Positions 15,983-25,433 of a stretch of DNA of 64,000 nucleotides are shown in pieces. Positions within the stretch are counted from its first letter, which is position 1, and the number at the start of each line of letters is the position of its first letter. Under the pieces are notes generated by a model. The model did not search any database. It saw only the letters and a list, made by a program, of their open reading frames with translations, and was not told the origin of the DNA. Source of the DNA: Betaproteobacteria bacterium. Lineage in GTDB: Bacteria > Pseudomonadota > Gammaproteobacteria > Burkholderiales > Rhodocyclaceae. The position numbers and the translations under genes were made by a program. Where the stretch lies: contig JADJLT010000001.1 of NCBI GenBank assembly GCA_016709965.1, forward strand, positions 124,001 through 188,000, written 5' to 3'.

Positions 15983-17794
15983 TTAGTGTAATGCGGAATA
16001 TATCTTTACGGCCATGTCCCGGCTGATTCCGGGCACTTCAGCTAGTTGCTCCTCATTCGCAGCAAGGACTCCCGGAAGTCCGCCAAATCGAGCAACCAGC
16101 GCCTTCCGGCGAGCCGGCCCAATACCCGGCAGACTTTCCAGCTTCGAGGTTTTTCGGGCTTTGCCGCGTCGGGCACGGTGCCCGGTTATCGCAAAGCGGT
16201 GCGCTTCGTCGCGAATTTCTTGAATCAGATGCAGGGCTGGGTCTCCAGCATTTAATTGTAATGGCTCCCGTCCATCTGGGAAAATCAGCGACTCCAAGCC
16301 CGGCTTGCGCCCTTCTCCCTTGGCAACACCGATCATGGGAATGTGAGATAACCCAAGGTCAGCCAAGGCCGAAAAGGCGCAGCTAACCTGGCCTTTTCCA
16401 CCATCGATCAAAATAAGATCGGGCGCTGCGCCCTCGCTAGCGGCAATCCCGTCATAGCGCCGGCTAACTGCCTGTCGCATAGCCGCATAGTCGTCCCCAG
16501 GCTGAATATCGCGGATATTAAAACGCCGATAGTCGGCATTTTTCATGCGATTTTCCTGGTAGACCACGCAAGAAGCAACGGTCGCCTCCCCCATGGTATG
16601 GCTGATGTCAAAGCATTCAATGCGAATGATGGGTTCCGTGAGTTCCAGCGCCTGTTGCAGGGCAGCTAGCCGCATTTCTTGCTGGGCGGTCGCTTGATTT
16701 CTTGCCAGGATGGCTAAACGCGCATTCTGCATCGCCATTTCAACCCAGGTCTTTTGAGTCAAGCCACGAGCTTCCTGCAATGGAATGGTACGCCCAGCAA
16801 GCTCAGCGAGTGCCGCTGCTGCTTCACCGGGCTCATCTTCGACTGGCAAAGGATTAACCAGTACGCGCGATGGTGCTGGATGTGCAGCGTAATGTTGGCG
16901 GATGAAGGCCGCGCAGGCATCGGCAGCATCGGAGTCCCCGGCATTGGTCGGGAAAAATGGCCTGTCACCGAGATGACGCCCACCTCGAATCATGGCTAGA
17001 TTCACACATAACTGCCCTGCTTCCTTAATCGCAACCAGGATATCGACATCTTCACCATTACTGCTTGAGACAAACTGCTTCTCCTGCACTTGATGCAACG
17101 ACTGGATAAGGTCTCTATAAACCGCCGCCTGTTCGAATGCGAGTTGATTTGATGCGGCCTCCATCGCGTTATTCAGGCGCCGTACGACCTCATGCTGCTT
17201 GCCGAGCAGAAACATCGATGCCAACTGGACATCATTGGCGTAATCGTCGGGTTTGATCAGTCCGACACATGGCCCGCTGCAGCGCTTGATCTGGAAAAGT
17301 AGACATGGCCGCGAGCGATTTGAAAAGACGCTGTCCTCGCAGGTGCGCAAGCGGAATATTTTCTGCATCAGGTGAATACTATCGCGCACTGCCCAAGCAG
17401 AGGGATAGGGGCCGAAGTAATCAGCCTTGCGATCCGGGTTGCCTCGGTAAAAGCTCAGACGTGGAAATTGGCTTTTTGTCAGGGCAATATATGGATACGA
17501 TTTATCGTCACGAAAGAGAATGTTGTAGCGTGGCGCAAGTGATTTGATCAGATTGTTTTCCAGCAACAACGCCTCCGCCTCAGTTCGTGTCGGCGTTGTT
17601 TCTACGGTAGCAATCTGACTGACCATATGAGCGATGCGCGGGCTGGAAACATTTTCCCGGAAATAGGACGAAACCCGTTTTTTAAGGTTCTTGGCTTTGC
17701 CAACATAAAGCACCATGGCGTTCGCATCCAACATGCGATATACGCCTGGTAATTCAGTTAACGTAGCCAAAAAGGCTTTGTCATCGAAGGTCAT
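15983..17794 (-). CDS. uvrC: excinuclease ABC subunit C
   Basis: Dual-incision nuclease of nucleotide excision repair. The 603 residues are close to the usual 600-620. A GIY-YIG domain lies at the N-terminus (LPGVYRMLD...VLYVGKAKNLKKRV), followed by a Cys cluster (CLLFQIKRCSGPCVG) and a UVR motif near 205-240 (LAFEQAAVYRDLIQ). The RNase H-like endonuclease domain shows FDISHTMGEATVAS and LILIDGGKGQ. A C-terminal tandem HhH follows (LESLPGIGPARRKALVARFG...VPGISRDMAVKIY). It forms an operon with the upstream UDG gene (12-base gap) and pgsA. Confidence 0.97.
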   Translation of the reverse strand: MTFDDKAFLATLTELPGVYRMLDANAMVLYVGKAKNLKKRVSSYFRENVSSPRIAHMVSQIATVETTPTRTEAEALLLENNLIKSLAPRYNILFRDDKSYPYIALTKSQFPRLSFYRGNPDRKADYFGPYPSAWAVRDSIHLMQKIFRLRTCEDSVFSNRSRPCLLFQIKRCSGPCVGLIKPDDYANDVQLASMFLLGKQHEVVRRLNNAMEAASNQLAFEQAAVYRDLIQSLHQVQEKQFVSSSNGEDVDILVAIKEAGQLCVNLAMIRGGRHLGDRPFFPTNAGDSDAADACAAFIRQHYAAHPAPSRVLVNPLPVEDEPGEAAAALAELAGRTIPLQEARGLTQKTWVEMAMQNARLAILARNQATAQQEMRLAALQQALELTEPIIRIECFDISHTMGEATVASCVVYQENRMKNADYRRFNIRDIQPGDDYAAMRQAVSRRYDGIAASEGAAPDLILIDGGKGQVSCAFSALADLGLSHIPMIGVAKGEGRKPGLESLIFPDGREPLQLNAGDPALHLIQEIRDEAHRFAITGHRARRGKARKTSKLESLPGIGPARRKALVARFGGLPGVLAANEEQLAEVPGISRDMAVKIYSALH

Positions 17795-17806
17795 CTAGGC
17801 AGCCTT

Positions 17807-18454
17807 TTAGGCGAGACGGGCTTTGACTCCGGCAAACACGGCCTCGAAGCTTTCTCGCGAAAGCCGGCCGGTACGCCAGTTATAGCCGCTGCAATGGTAG
17901 CTATCGACCAGAGTGACGCCATTCGGCAATACGTGGCTGACGTTATGACCGAAGGTAAATTCCTTTAGCTTTAGAGCGTGGGCCCAGAGCAATGCCTGAT
18001 GAGCGATCGCACCTAGTGCAACGATTACTTTGAGGCTTGGCATTGCAGCCAATTCTGCCTTGAGGTGCCCATTGCATTGGCGGATTTCGGCAGTGGTTGG
18101 CTTGTTGGCGGGAGGCAGGCAGCGCACGGCATTGGTGATGCGGCAGTTGCTCAGCTCCATGGCCGGATTGGCCCATTGATCATCCCCTAGTGCTTGGGGC
18201 TGACTGGCAAAGCCGAACCGATGCAATGCCGGATACAGCAACTCCCCTGCAACGTCGCCAGTAAATGGGCGGCCGGTTCGGTTAGCTCCTTTTTCGCCGG
18301 GGCCAAGGCCGACGACAAGCAGTTCGGCGTCCAGCGAACCAAAGGCAGGAACTGGCAGGGCGTGCCAGTCCGGATCACGCTGGCGAACGTTGGCAAGGTG
18401 CTCAGCCAGACGCGGGCAGGCAATACAGGCGGTGGGGTCTTGAAATCTTGGCAT
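17807..18454 (-). CDS. uracil-DNA glycosylase, family 5 (UDGb-type)
   Basis: Removes uracil (and probably other deaminated bases) from DNA. The 215 residues begin MPRFQDPTACIACPRLAEHL, with Cys ligands for a [4Fe-4S] cluster (CIACPRL, and further Cys near CLPPANKP). Motif A, VVGLGPGEKGANRTGRPFTGD, is the family 5 pattern, which lacks the catalytic Asp/Asn of families 1-4. The C-terminal motif is DSYHCSGYNWRTGRL. I use the ATG at 18454 because the open frame upstream overlaps the divergent earP start and lacks conservation. It leads the operon into uvrC. Confidence 0.88.
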   Translation of the reverse strand: MPRFQDPTACIACPRLAEHLANVRQRDPDWHALPVPAFGSLDAELLVVGLGPGEKGANRTGRPFTGDVAGELLYPALHRFGFASQPQALGDDQWANPAMELSNCRITNAVRCLPPANKPTTAEIRQCNGHLKAELAAMPSLKVIVALGAIAHQALLWAHALKLKEFTFGHNVSHVLPNGVTLVDSYHCSGYNWRTGRLSRESFEAVFAGVKARLA

Positions 18455-18478
18455 GACGTCGATGGTAGCATGGTGGCC

Positions 18479-19561
18479 ATGCAGCTTCATTGGGACATCT
18501 TTTGCCGGGTTATCGATAACTACGGCGACATTGGCGTTTGCTGGCGATTGGCCAGGCAACTTGCCGCAGAACATGGCCGCCATGTTCGCTTGTGGGTTGA
18601 TGACCTGGCGAGCCTGTATCCCTTGTGTCCTATGCTGGATATCAAGGAGCCAGCACAATCGCATCAAGGGGTTCAGATTTGTCACTGGACTGAAAATGCG
18701 GTGTTCCCCAGCCCTGCGGACGTAATCATTGAAGCATTTGCGTGTGAGATTCCACCCGCTTACTTGCAAGCGATGGCGCTGTGCGAACGAAAACCCTGCT
18801 GGATCAATCTGGAGTATCTGACAGCGGAGCCTTGGGCAGAGGCATGCCACGGCATGGCATCGCCCCACCCTGCTCTACCGCTGACCAAATATTTTTTCTT
18901 CCCTGGTTTTACGGCAAGTAGTGGCGGTCTGCTGCGGGAAGCGAGACTGTTGAGTGATCGTGACCAAAGAGCTGCAGCGAACCTCGAGTCCAATAGACTT
19001 GAAATCAGTCTGTTTTGCTATGACACCGCCCCGGTGGGAGAATTACTCAGCGCTTTGGCTCAATCAGAAATGGCGGTCACTTGCCACGTTCTCCAAGGCA
19101 AGCCATTGGCAGCAGTGAACACACATCTGGCAGGACGCGGCCCTTGGCAACTCGGCAAGGCACTGATCAAGCCAATCCCCTTTATGCCCATCGATGACTA
19201 TGATCGATTGCTTTGGCGTTGCGACATCAATTTTGTGCGTGGCGAAGATTCATTTGTTCGCGCCCAATGGACCGGAAAGCCTTTCGTCTGGCAAATCTAT
19301 CCTCAAGATGACGACGCACACCTCATCAAACTGGAGGCATTTCTTGATCGTTATTGCCGAGGGATGGCTGCAGACGAAGAAGCCGCCATTCGCCGACTCT
19401 TTATGGCTTGGAATACGGGTAGAGGCGTCGAATCTGCATGGCTGAATTTCATTGGGAAACGCGAGTTTTTTACGGCTTACACTGCCGACTGGGCCAATCG
19501 CTTGGCATCGATCCCGGACATGGCGACCACACTCGTCAATTTCTGTGCGCACAAGGTATAA
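18479..19561 (+). CDS. earP: EF-P arginine rhamnosyltransferase EarP
   Basis: Transfers rhamnose from dTDP-rhamnose to Arg32 of EF-P. About 360 residues. The GT-B N-terminal signature DNYGDIGVCWRLARQLA and the C-terminal RGEDSFVRAQWTGKPFVWQIYPQ motif are both hallmarks. The chosen ATG begins MQLHWDIFCRVIDNYGD; an ATG three codons upstream is also possible. It directly precedes efp, whose product carries Arg at position 32, so enzyme and substrate are neighbours. The start is divergent from the UDG gene with 24 bases between. Confidence 0.93.
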   Translation: MQLHWDIFCRVIDNYGDIGVCWRLARQLAAEHGRHVRLWVDDLASLYPLCPMLDIKEPAQSHQGVQICHWTENAVFPSPADVIIEAFACEIPPAYLQAMALCERKPCWINLEYLTAEPWAEACHGMASPHPALPLTKYFFFPGFTASSGGLLREARLLSDRDQRAAANLESNRLEISLFCYDTAPVGELLSALAQSEMAVTCHVLQGKPLAAVNTHLAGRGPWQLGKALIKPIPFMPIDDYDRLLWRCDINFVRGEDSFVRAQWTGKPFVWQIYPQDDDAHLIKLEAFLDRYCRGMAADEEAAIRRLFMAWNTGRGVESAWLNFIGKREFFTAYTADWANRLASIPDMATTLVNFCAHKV

Positions 19562-19599
19562 TCGAAGGTTTATCTTTTTCTGACTTTTGAGAATCCCGT

Positions 19600-20157
19600 A
19601 TGAAAACCGCAATGGAACTCCGCTCCGGCAACGTCATCATGGTGGGTGCCGACCCGCTCGTCGTTCAGAAGAGCGAATACAACAAGTCTGGCCGCAATGC
19701 CGCTGTTGTCAAAATGAAACTCAAGAATCTGTTGACCGGCGCCGCTTCCGAAGCGGTTTACAAGGCGGACGACAAGTTTGAAATTGTCTTGCTCGACAAG
19801 AAGGAAGTGACTTATTCCTACTTCGCCGATCCAATGTATGTCTTCATGGATGCCGACTACGAGCAGTTTGAAGTCGAAGCCGAAAACATGACCGACGCGC
19901 TTAAGTATCTGGAAGACGGCCTGGCTTGTGAAGTCGTGTTCTATAACGGCAAGGCAATTTCTGTCGAACTGCCGAACAGCGTCGTGCGTGAAGTGGTGTA
20001 CACCGAGCCTGCAGTCAAGGGCGACACCTCTGGCAAGGTCATGAAGCCGGCCAAGCTGGCTACTGGTTTTGAACTGCCGGTTCCGGCTTTCGTCAGCATT
20101 GGCGACAAGATCGAAATCGATACCCGTACTGACGAATACAAAAACCGCGTCAAGTAA
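19600..20157 (+). CDS. efp: elongation factor P (Arg32 type)
   Basis: Ribosome-binding factor that relieves stalling at polyproline. The 185 residues hold the three-domain fold. The modification loop reads KSGRN, placing Arg at position 32, the acceptor rhamnosylated by EarP in beta- and some gammaproteobacteria. The C-terminal signature KIEIDTRTDEYKNRVK is intact. It lies 38 bases downstream of earP and ends before a strong hairpin. Confidence 0.97.
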   Translation: MKTAMELRSGNVIMVGADPLVVQKSEYNKSGRNAAVVKMKLKNLLTGAASEAVYKADDKFEIVLLDKKEVTYSYFADPMYVFMDADYEQFEVEAENMTDALKYLEDGLACEVVFYNGKAISVELPNSVVREVVYTEPAVKGDTSGKVMKPAKLATGFELPVPAFVSIGDKIEIDTRTDEYKNRVK

Positions 20158-20178
20158 TCTGCGGTTTTCCGGTATTTA

Positions 20179-20202
20179 TTCGGGCAGCTTCGGCTGCCCG
20201 AA
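20179..20202. terminator. hairpin between convergent efp and nagZ
   Basis: Perfect inverted repeat TTCGGGCAGC / GCTGCCCGAA around a TTCG loop, positioned between convergent stop codons. There is no long T-run, so efficiency is uncertain; it is likely a bidirectional terminator. Confidence 0.6.
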
Positions 20203-20208
20203 TGCATT

Positions 20209-21228
20209 TCAGGCCATCAACCCCGCAATGGTGTTGCGAGCGTCCTGATAAGCCACATCTGTTTGAAGCCCGTCCCAGGACATTGCAGGCAGTTTGGGGA
20301 TCAACGCTTCAACACGCTTACCGCGAGTCGGATCGACTTCCGGCGTCCAGTGATCAAGCACATCACTGACCACATCTGGCGCATTGCATACGAGCAACAT
20401 GTCACATCCGGCGTTGTATGCAGTCTCCACCCGGTTGAGCATTCCGCCAACAACACCCGCGCCCGCCATCGACAAGTCATCCGTAAAAACGACACCATTA
20501 AACTTAATGTCATTTCTTAGATAACCTATCCATTTATTTGAAAATACTGCAGTATTGCAGTCAACACATTCGTATATGACGTGCGCCGCCATGACCCCAT
20601 CAAGTGGCAGTTGCCGGTAGGGTGCCATGTCGTCCTGCATGTCTGCCAAAGGACGATCATCGACAGGAAGTTCCACATGCGAATCCGGGATAACGTACCC
20701 GTGCCCTGGATAATGTTTGCCACAGCTACCCATGCCGGCCTGATGAAGCCCTTCGCCAAGCGCCTTTGCCAGGGCGATGACGGCTTCTGGCTGCCGATGA
20801 AAAGCGCGATCTCCAATCACTCGCGACGGGCCATAATCAAGATCAAGCACCGGCGTAAAGGAATAATCAACGCCGCGAGCACGAAGTTCTGATGCCAGCA
20901 CATAGCCAACTTGGCGAGCAGTCTTGAGCGCTGCTTGCTGATCGACGTCCCATAATTTTCCCAACGCAGCCATCGTCGGCAAACGCGTGAATCCATCACG
21001 GAAGCGCTGTACCCTGCCCCCTTCGTGATCGACTGCAATGAGCAACGGCGGCGAGCGCAAGGCGTGAATTGCCGCAGTCAATGCGGTCAACTGCGCCGGA
21101 CTCGAGTAATTGCGGGTAAACAGAATGATCCCGCCGACCAAGGCGTGGCAAAGGCGCTCCCGATCAATGTCAGTCAATTCGGTACCAGCGATGTCAATCA
21201 TCAGCGGACCGAGCGGAAGATGCTTCAT
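20209..21228 (-). CDS. nagZ: beta-N-acetylhexosaminidase (peptidoglycan recycling)
   Basis: GH3 enzyme that releases GlcNAc from anhydromuropeptides in the cytosol. The 339 residues contain DHEGGRVQRFRDGFTRLP (substrate region), KHYPGHG (catalytic His/Asp loop) and VVFTDDLSMAG (nucleophile Asp). The start overlaps the stop of acpS by 4 bases, so it is co-translated as part of the pdxJ-acpS-nagZ operon common in betaproteobacteria. Confidence 0.95.
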   Translation of the reverse strand: MKHLPLGPLMIDIAGTELTDIDRERLCHALVGGIILFTRNYSSPAQLTALTAAIHALRSPPLLIAVDHEGGRVQRFRDGFTRLPTMAALGKLWDVDQQAALKTARQVGYVLASELRARGVDYSFTPVLDLDYGPSRVIGDRAFHRQPEAVIALAKALGEGLHQAGMGSCGKHYPGHGYVIPDSHVELPVDDRPLADMQDDMAPYRQLPLDGVMAAHVIYECVDCNTAVFSNKWIGYLRNDIKFNGVVFTDDLSMAGAGVVGGMLNRVETAYNAGCDMLLVCNAPDVVSDVLDHWTPEVDPTRGKRVEALIPKLPAMSWDGLQTDVAYQDARNTIAGLMA

Positions 21229-21602
21229 GCTTGCTCCAGAATAACGTGGGCGACGGCATATTCGGCTTCGTCGCTAATCGAAAGGTGGGCTTTAAGGTTT
21301 TTGTTTTTGAGCATTTTTTCCAGTTGACCGCAGAAGTCCAAAATTGGCTTGCCCAGATCATCATGGCTGACCGCAATGGCCGTCAGCGTGGCCGGTGGTC
21401 GAACGCCTGTCCCTAGCGCCTTGCTGAATGCCTCCTTGGCCGCAAACCGTTTGGCGAGAAAACGCCCCTTGTCGGCAGCCTTGGCAAAATCGTCCATTTC
21501 CTGCGGTGCAAGCAGCTTGTCGAGCACACGTTCGCCGTGGCGCTCCCACATGCCACGCAGGCGGGAAACGGCAACGATATCAGTGCCTATTCCGTAAATC
21601 AT
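21225..21602 (-). CDS. acpS: holo-[acyl-carrier-protein] synthase
   Basis: Transfers 4'-phosphopantetheine from CoA to apo-ACP. The 125 residues contain both signatures: GIGTDIVAVSRL (Mg-binding Asp) and FLAKRFAAKEAFSKALGTG (Glu/Lys helix). It overlaps pdxJ and nagZ by 4 bases each (ATGA). Confidence 0.96.
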   Translation of the reverse strand: MIYGIGTDIVAVSRLRGMWERHGERVLDKLLAPQEMDDFAKAADKGRFLAKRFAAKEAFSKALGTGVRPPATLTAIAVSHDDLGKPILDFCGQLEKMLKNKNLKAHLSISDEAEYAVAHVILEQA

Positions 21603-22366
21603 TCGCGGCGCGCATCCGGCAAGTTTGCGGCTTCTCGTATCAATACCTTCATTTCACGCACTGCAGCGCGCAGACCTACAAAAATGGATCGGCTGACGAT
21701 AGCGTGACCAATGTGAAGTTCGCGGATTCCTGGCAAATGAGCAATAGGTTGAACGTTGTGATAATTCAGCGCATGCCCGGCATTGAAGCGCATGCCAAGT
21801 TGGCAGGTCAATTGGCCAGCTCGACGAATCTTGTCGAGTTCAATAAGTACTGCGGGCGCCTCGGCATCCCGACCTTTATCGTAAAAGGCGTGCGCGTAAG
21901 GACCCGTATGGATCTCACAGACGCTGGCACCAATTCGAGCAGCGGCCTCGATCTGTGCCAAATCAGCATCAATGAAAACGCTGCTCACAATGCCTGCATC
22001 GGCCAGGCGCGAAATGATCTCCTTCAGGCGAACTTCCTGCGCGACGACATCCAACCCGCCCTCGGTAGTCACTTCATGGCGCCCTTCAGGCACCAACATG
22101 GCCATTTCCGGCTTCAATGCACAGGCAATACGTACCATTTCGTCGGTTGCTGCCATTTCGAGGTTCAGCTTGATCTGTGTCGTTTCGCGCAGTCGCCGGA
22201 CATCAGCATCCTGAATATGCCGGCGATCTTCGCGCAGATGCACTGTAATTCCATCAGCCCCGCCCAAATGGGCTTCGACAGCCCCCCAAACAGGATCTGG
22301 CTCATAGGTGCGTCGCGCCTGCCGTATGGTCGCAACGTGGTCGATATTGACGCCCAATTCGATCAT
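21599..22366 (-). CDS. pdxJ: pyridoxine 5'-phosphate synthase
   Basis: Condenses 1-deoxyxylulose-5-phosphate and 3-amino-2-oxopropyl phosphate to PNP (vitamin B6). The 255 residues carry GVNIDHVATIRQARR, GADGITVHLREDRRHI and the C-terminal FNAGHALNYHNV phosphate-binding region. It is the first gene of pdxJ-acpS-nagZ. In relatives recO normally lies just upstream; here the core sequence stops within about 130 bases and IS21 debris begins. Confidence 0.96.
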   Translation of the reverse strand: MIELGVNIDHVATIRQARRTYEPDPVWGAVEAHLGGADGITVHLREDRRHIQDADVRRLRETTQIKLNLEMAATDEMVRIACALKPEMAMLVPEGRHEVTTEGGLDVVAQEVRLKEIISRLADAGIVSSVFIDADLAQIEAAARIGASVCEIHTGPYAHAFYDKGRDAEAPAVLIELDKIRRAGQLTCQLGMRFNAGHALNYHNVQPIAHLPGIRELHIGHAIVSRSIFVGLRAAVREMKVLIREAANLPDARRE

Positions 22367-22639
22367 AATTCTTGCAACTCTATAGTTATCGGGCGCTAAC
22401 GCCCATGGTCATTAGAATAATTGTCTTTGTTACTTAGCAAGCTACTCAACTAGCTACTCAATACCGCCATGGTAGCCATTATTTTAACTGTTCCATGCTG
22501 CCCAAGCACGGCTGGTTAAATACCGTGTTTCCCTACAGTTACTCGCTCGCCCCCATGCTCGTCACAGTCCGCCTAATGTGTTACCAAGGTCGGCGCCTGC
22601 CGTCGTGGAGCGAGATAGACCACGGCAAAGCCTACCGGG

Positions 22640-22866
22640 GCAAGCTGCAGACAGTCTGTGGCAGGGGACTGTCAGCCGTCTATGTGCACACCCCGCGTCT
22701 CTTCGAGGAACTGCGGATCGCCCATGGCGACGGGAGCTTCGGCAAGCGCCTCGCCTCGCTGGCCAAGACGGATTTGCTGATCCTTGATGATTGGGTATTG
22801 GCGCCGCTCAATCAGGCCGAGCGCAATGATTTGCTGGAGGTGCTTGATGATCGCGTCGGCACGCGC
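22640..22866 (+). pseudogene. internal fragment of a different IS21-family istB
   Basis: The frame encodes YVHTPRLFEELRIAHGDGSF, LLILDDWVLAPLNQ (Walker B) and AERNDLLEVLDDRVGTR, the middle of an IstB-type ATPase. Walker A and the C-terminus are missing, and sequence after 22866 is unrelated. It belongs to another IS21 subgroup than the three copies elsewhere in the window (LDDW instead of LDEL). It marks the edge of the island. Confidence 0.75.
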
Positions 22867-23058
22867 GGCCAGCGTTTCGAATAGCGTGTCGACGATCTCG
22901 TGACGCTTAAGTGGATTCTCACCGTCTATCTGCAGGCGCCCTACTTCGGCCTTCGTGCATCCGTGCTTCTCAAAAAACCCCAGGATGTCCTTGCGCGGCC
23001 AGAACAAGGACAAGATGCAATCTTTCATGCATCCTTTGATGTCCGTCGGGAAACTCAT
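22866..23058 (-). pseudogene. 5' fragment of an uncharacterised gene downstream of an AbiE-like pair
   Basis: About 64 N-terminal residues beginning MSFPTDIKGCMKDCILSLFW are open from 23058. They then run into the istB fragment, where the frame becomes antisense to it. The gene lies 14 bases after the nucleotidyltransferase stop, so it was probably the third gene of that operon. The family was not recognised. Confidence 0.55.
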
Positions 23059-23072
23059 GCCGTTCCCTCCCA

Positions 23073-23967
23073 TCAACCGATCAGACCGAGGAGCCGATCG
23101 ATGATGTCGCTCGCCTGCCGTTGCCTCAGGGCCCGAGCCTCACGCAGTTCAGGCTCATCGCTCTCGCCGAGCTCAAACTTGGCCACCGAGACCGGGCCAT
23201 CCTTGCGATAACCTTCTGTTTTGTCGTCCTGGGTGAAGCGATTGCGCAGGATTGCTAGGGCGGCCTGGATCACTGCACCATGCTTGCCGCCCAGTTCCGT
23301 TCGGAAGGCTTCGGCGACGGCGTCCGTTCCCTCGTGCGCATGCTCGATGCAGTAGACGAGGTCGTGCGCATCCTTGCGCTCGAAACGCTGATCAAATGCG
23401 AACGACTTCAAGCACGTGAAGCTGACCAGGTTGGCGTGCTTGATCTTCTCGGTCGCGACGCCATTGCCGCCAAGCAGTTCTGCCTGGATCTCGGTGACCT
23501 GGTGAAGGTCGAAGACGATGGATGAATGCGGGATGTTCAGTGCCGAGATCGTACCTTCGGTTGGCAGCGGCTGCACCTTGCCGCCGGCGATGTCCGGCGC
23601 GTCCGCGAGCAACTCCAGCACCATCTGAGCGCCGTGTTCGGTGCGAGTTTGCCAACGCCAGGAGAGCTTTTTTCCGGCCTCGTTCTCGGCGCGATCGAAG
23701 CCCATCTTCTTGATGTTGTCCTCCAGCGAGTGATATGCCTCGGTGTCGGCCAGTATCTGGAGGTCGATCACGATATCCACATCCATGGTGCCCGCATGCG
23801 CGGGGACCACCGGCGGCCGGGCGGCGACCAGGTACCTCGGGGTGAGGCCTCCCACCAAATAGACCGAATCCTTCCAGGGGCCGAGTCCGCGCAGCAGCGT
23901 CACGAGAACACGTTCGCAATCCTGTGTACTGGTCGCTGTAGCCATCGAGTGTCGTGGGCTTGGCCAT
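23073..23967 (-). pseudogene. nucleotidyltransferase-fold protein (AbiEii-like), frameshifted near the start
   Basis: The body shows a minimal nucleotidyltransferase pattern (VYLVGGLTPRYL ... GTMDVDIVIDL) followed by a helical region, as in AbiEii/MenT-like toxin or antitoxin NTases. The best start is the ATG at 23967, which overlaps the upstream gene's stop (TGATG) and reads MAKPTTLDGYSDQYT. That frame then breaks, and the conserved body (DCERVLVTLLRGLG...) is one base off. A start at 23945 in the body frame may rescue translation. A sequencing indel cannot be excluded. Confidence 0.6.
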
Positions 23968-25041
23968 CAGAAACGGATCCTTTCTCGACGCAGATGCTGA
24001 GCCATCTCTTTGGCCCGGCCTTCGCCGCGCAACAAGTCGAGATAGACCTGAATGGGACTCGCCAGCCAAACACCGCCGACTTGCTGGCGGAACAACAGTT
24101 CTCCCGCCGACTTCGTCTCGATGACCGCGAGGTTCGCCCCTTCATTGACAATGCGCGCATCCAACTCGGCCATCGCTGTGTCAGCGCCGGCGCTGGCCAG
24201 CAGCCGAGTCCGCACCTGTGAGATACCGGACAGGAAGGGGGCATAGCGCTGGGCGGCGGCTTCGTAGCTCACCGCGTAGCCGACCTGATGCGCATCCAAG
24301 ACTTGGCCGAGCCACTCAATCAGGGTTTCTGCCTTCGCGCCGGGAACGAAATAGCGACGCAGCGTTGGGGCGCGCTGCGTGGCAAGCTGCTTGGCCCAAG
24401 CGTCGAGTAAGGCGCCCGGTTCGCGCAGATGGCGTTCCTTGCTTGGCCCCTGCCCGCGGGACACCAGCCAGTCGAACCGCTCCAACTCACCCAATACGTC
24501 CGAGGCGGTGGACGGCGCCACCTGCGCCTGCTCGGCCACCTCGGTGACACCAAACCATTCCTCGTGATTGACCAAGAGCGCGTGCAGCACCTGCGCGCGC
24601 CGCCCCGAGAACAACGACCGCACCGACTTTTCCAAGGTCTTTGGAGGCGGCTTGTCGATGACGTAGGCGCCGGAAGCCGGCAGAAATAGGCTTCCGCCGT
24701 TGTCGTAGTAGCCGATGCGCTCGGCCCTGAGCAGTTCCTTCGCACCAGGCGAGAGGGATTCGGCAATGAGGAAGTTCTGTGCGTCGGCATATCGGCCGTG
24801 CTGCAGCGACTTGAACTGCCACAACACCTGGCGCACGTCCCGGGGTGACGGTTTTCTTCGCCTCGACCAGTAAGACGATCGACTTGCCGGCGACATTCAG
24901 GTGGATTTGGGCGTCAACGCGATCATCGGCTGACGCGCCGGATTCCAGCGCGTCCAATTCGGCATGCACGTCCGGCAACTCCCGGAGTGACTCCAGGAAC
25001 TGTTCGATCAGAGCACGTTCGACAGGGGGCGACTCGGTCAT
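23967..25041 (-). pseudogene. AbiEi-like type IV antitoxin / winged-helix protein, frameshifted
   Basis: The N-terminal part starts MTESPPVERALIEQFLESL at 25041 and ends in LLVEAKKTV. The continuation (PRDVRQVLWQFKSLQHGRY...) is in another frame, with the shift near 24840-24850. The reconstructed protein has an N-terminal restriction-like segment (VEAKK), a winged helix near AEQAQVAPSTASDVLGELERF and a C-terminal antitoxin-type domain. It is paired with the NTase gene downstream, like abiE modules. Both genes carrying frameshifts suggests decay, unless the shifts are sequence errors. Confidence 0.6.
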
Positions 25042-25433
25042 GTCAGCAGTTATTTCCTGTACAGCGAATAACCGCACTATACCGAATATTCGACGGAATT
25101 GCCATATTCGCTGATCAGCGAATTTCGCACGATCCCCTGGCATCCCGGCGTACAGCCGTCTGGCTCGCGGGCAAGTGCCCCGCGCTTCGTGCAAATCGCG
25201 GCCATCCGGCTATGATCTCTGACGCCTCCGACCCTTGCGGGCCTGCGCGCTACCGGCTGGCCACCGCCGACCGTATCCTGGAAGCCATGCGCCAAGTTAT
25301 CGCGCGGTGCGCTGATCACCTCGGCGAGCCGGTGAAGCACTACCGGCACACACCTGTCGTCGCTTCGTTGCTATGGGCCCACAATATCAATTTGGCGGAC
25401 GCCTGATTAGATTCGGCGATGCCCCGAGCTACC
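25042..25433. other. Intergenic stretch, no supported gene
   Basis: It contains a short plus-strand frame from 25215 (MISDASDPCGPARYRLATAD..., 64 codons). Its style is faintly RadC-N-terminus-like, but it is too short and unsupported to call. It also contains the promoter region of the AbiE-like pair. Confidence 0.35.
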
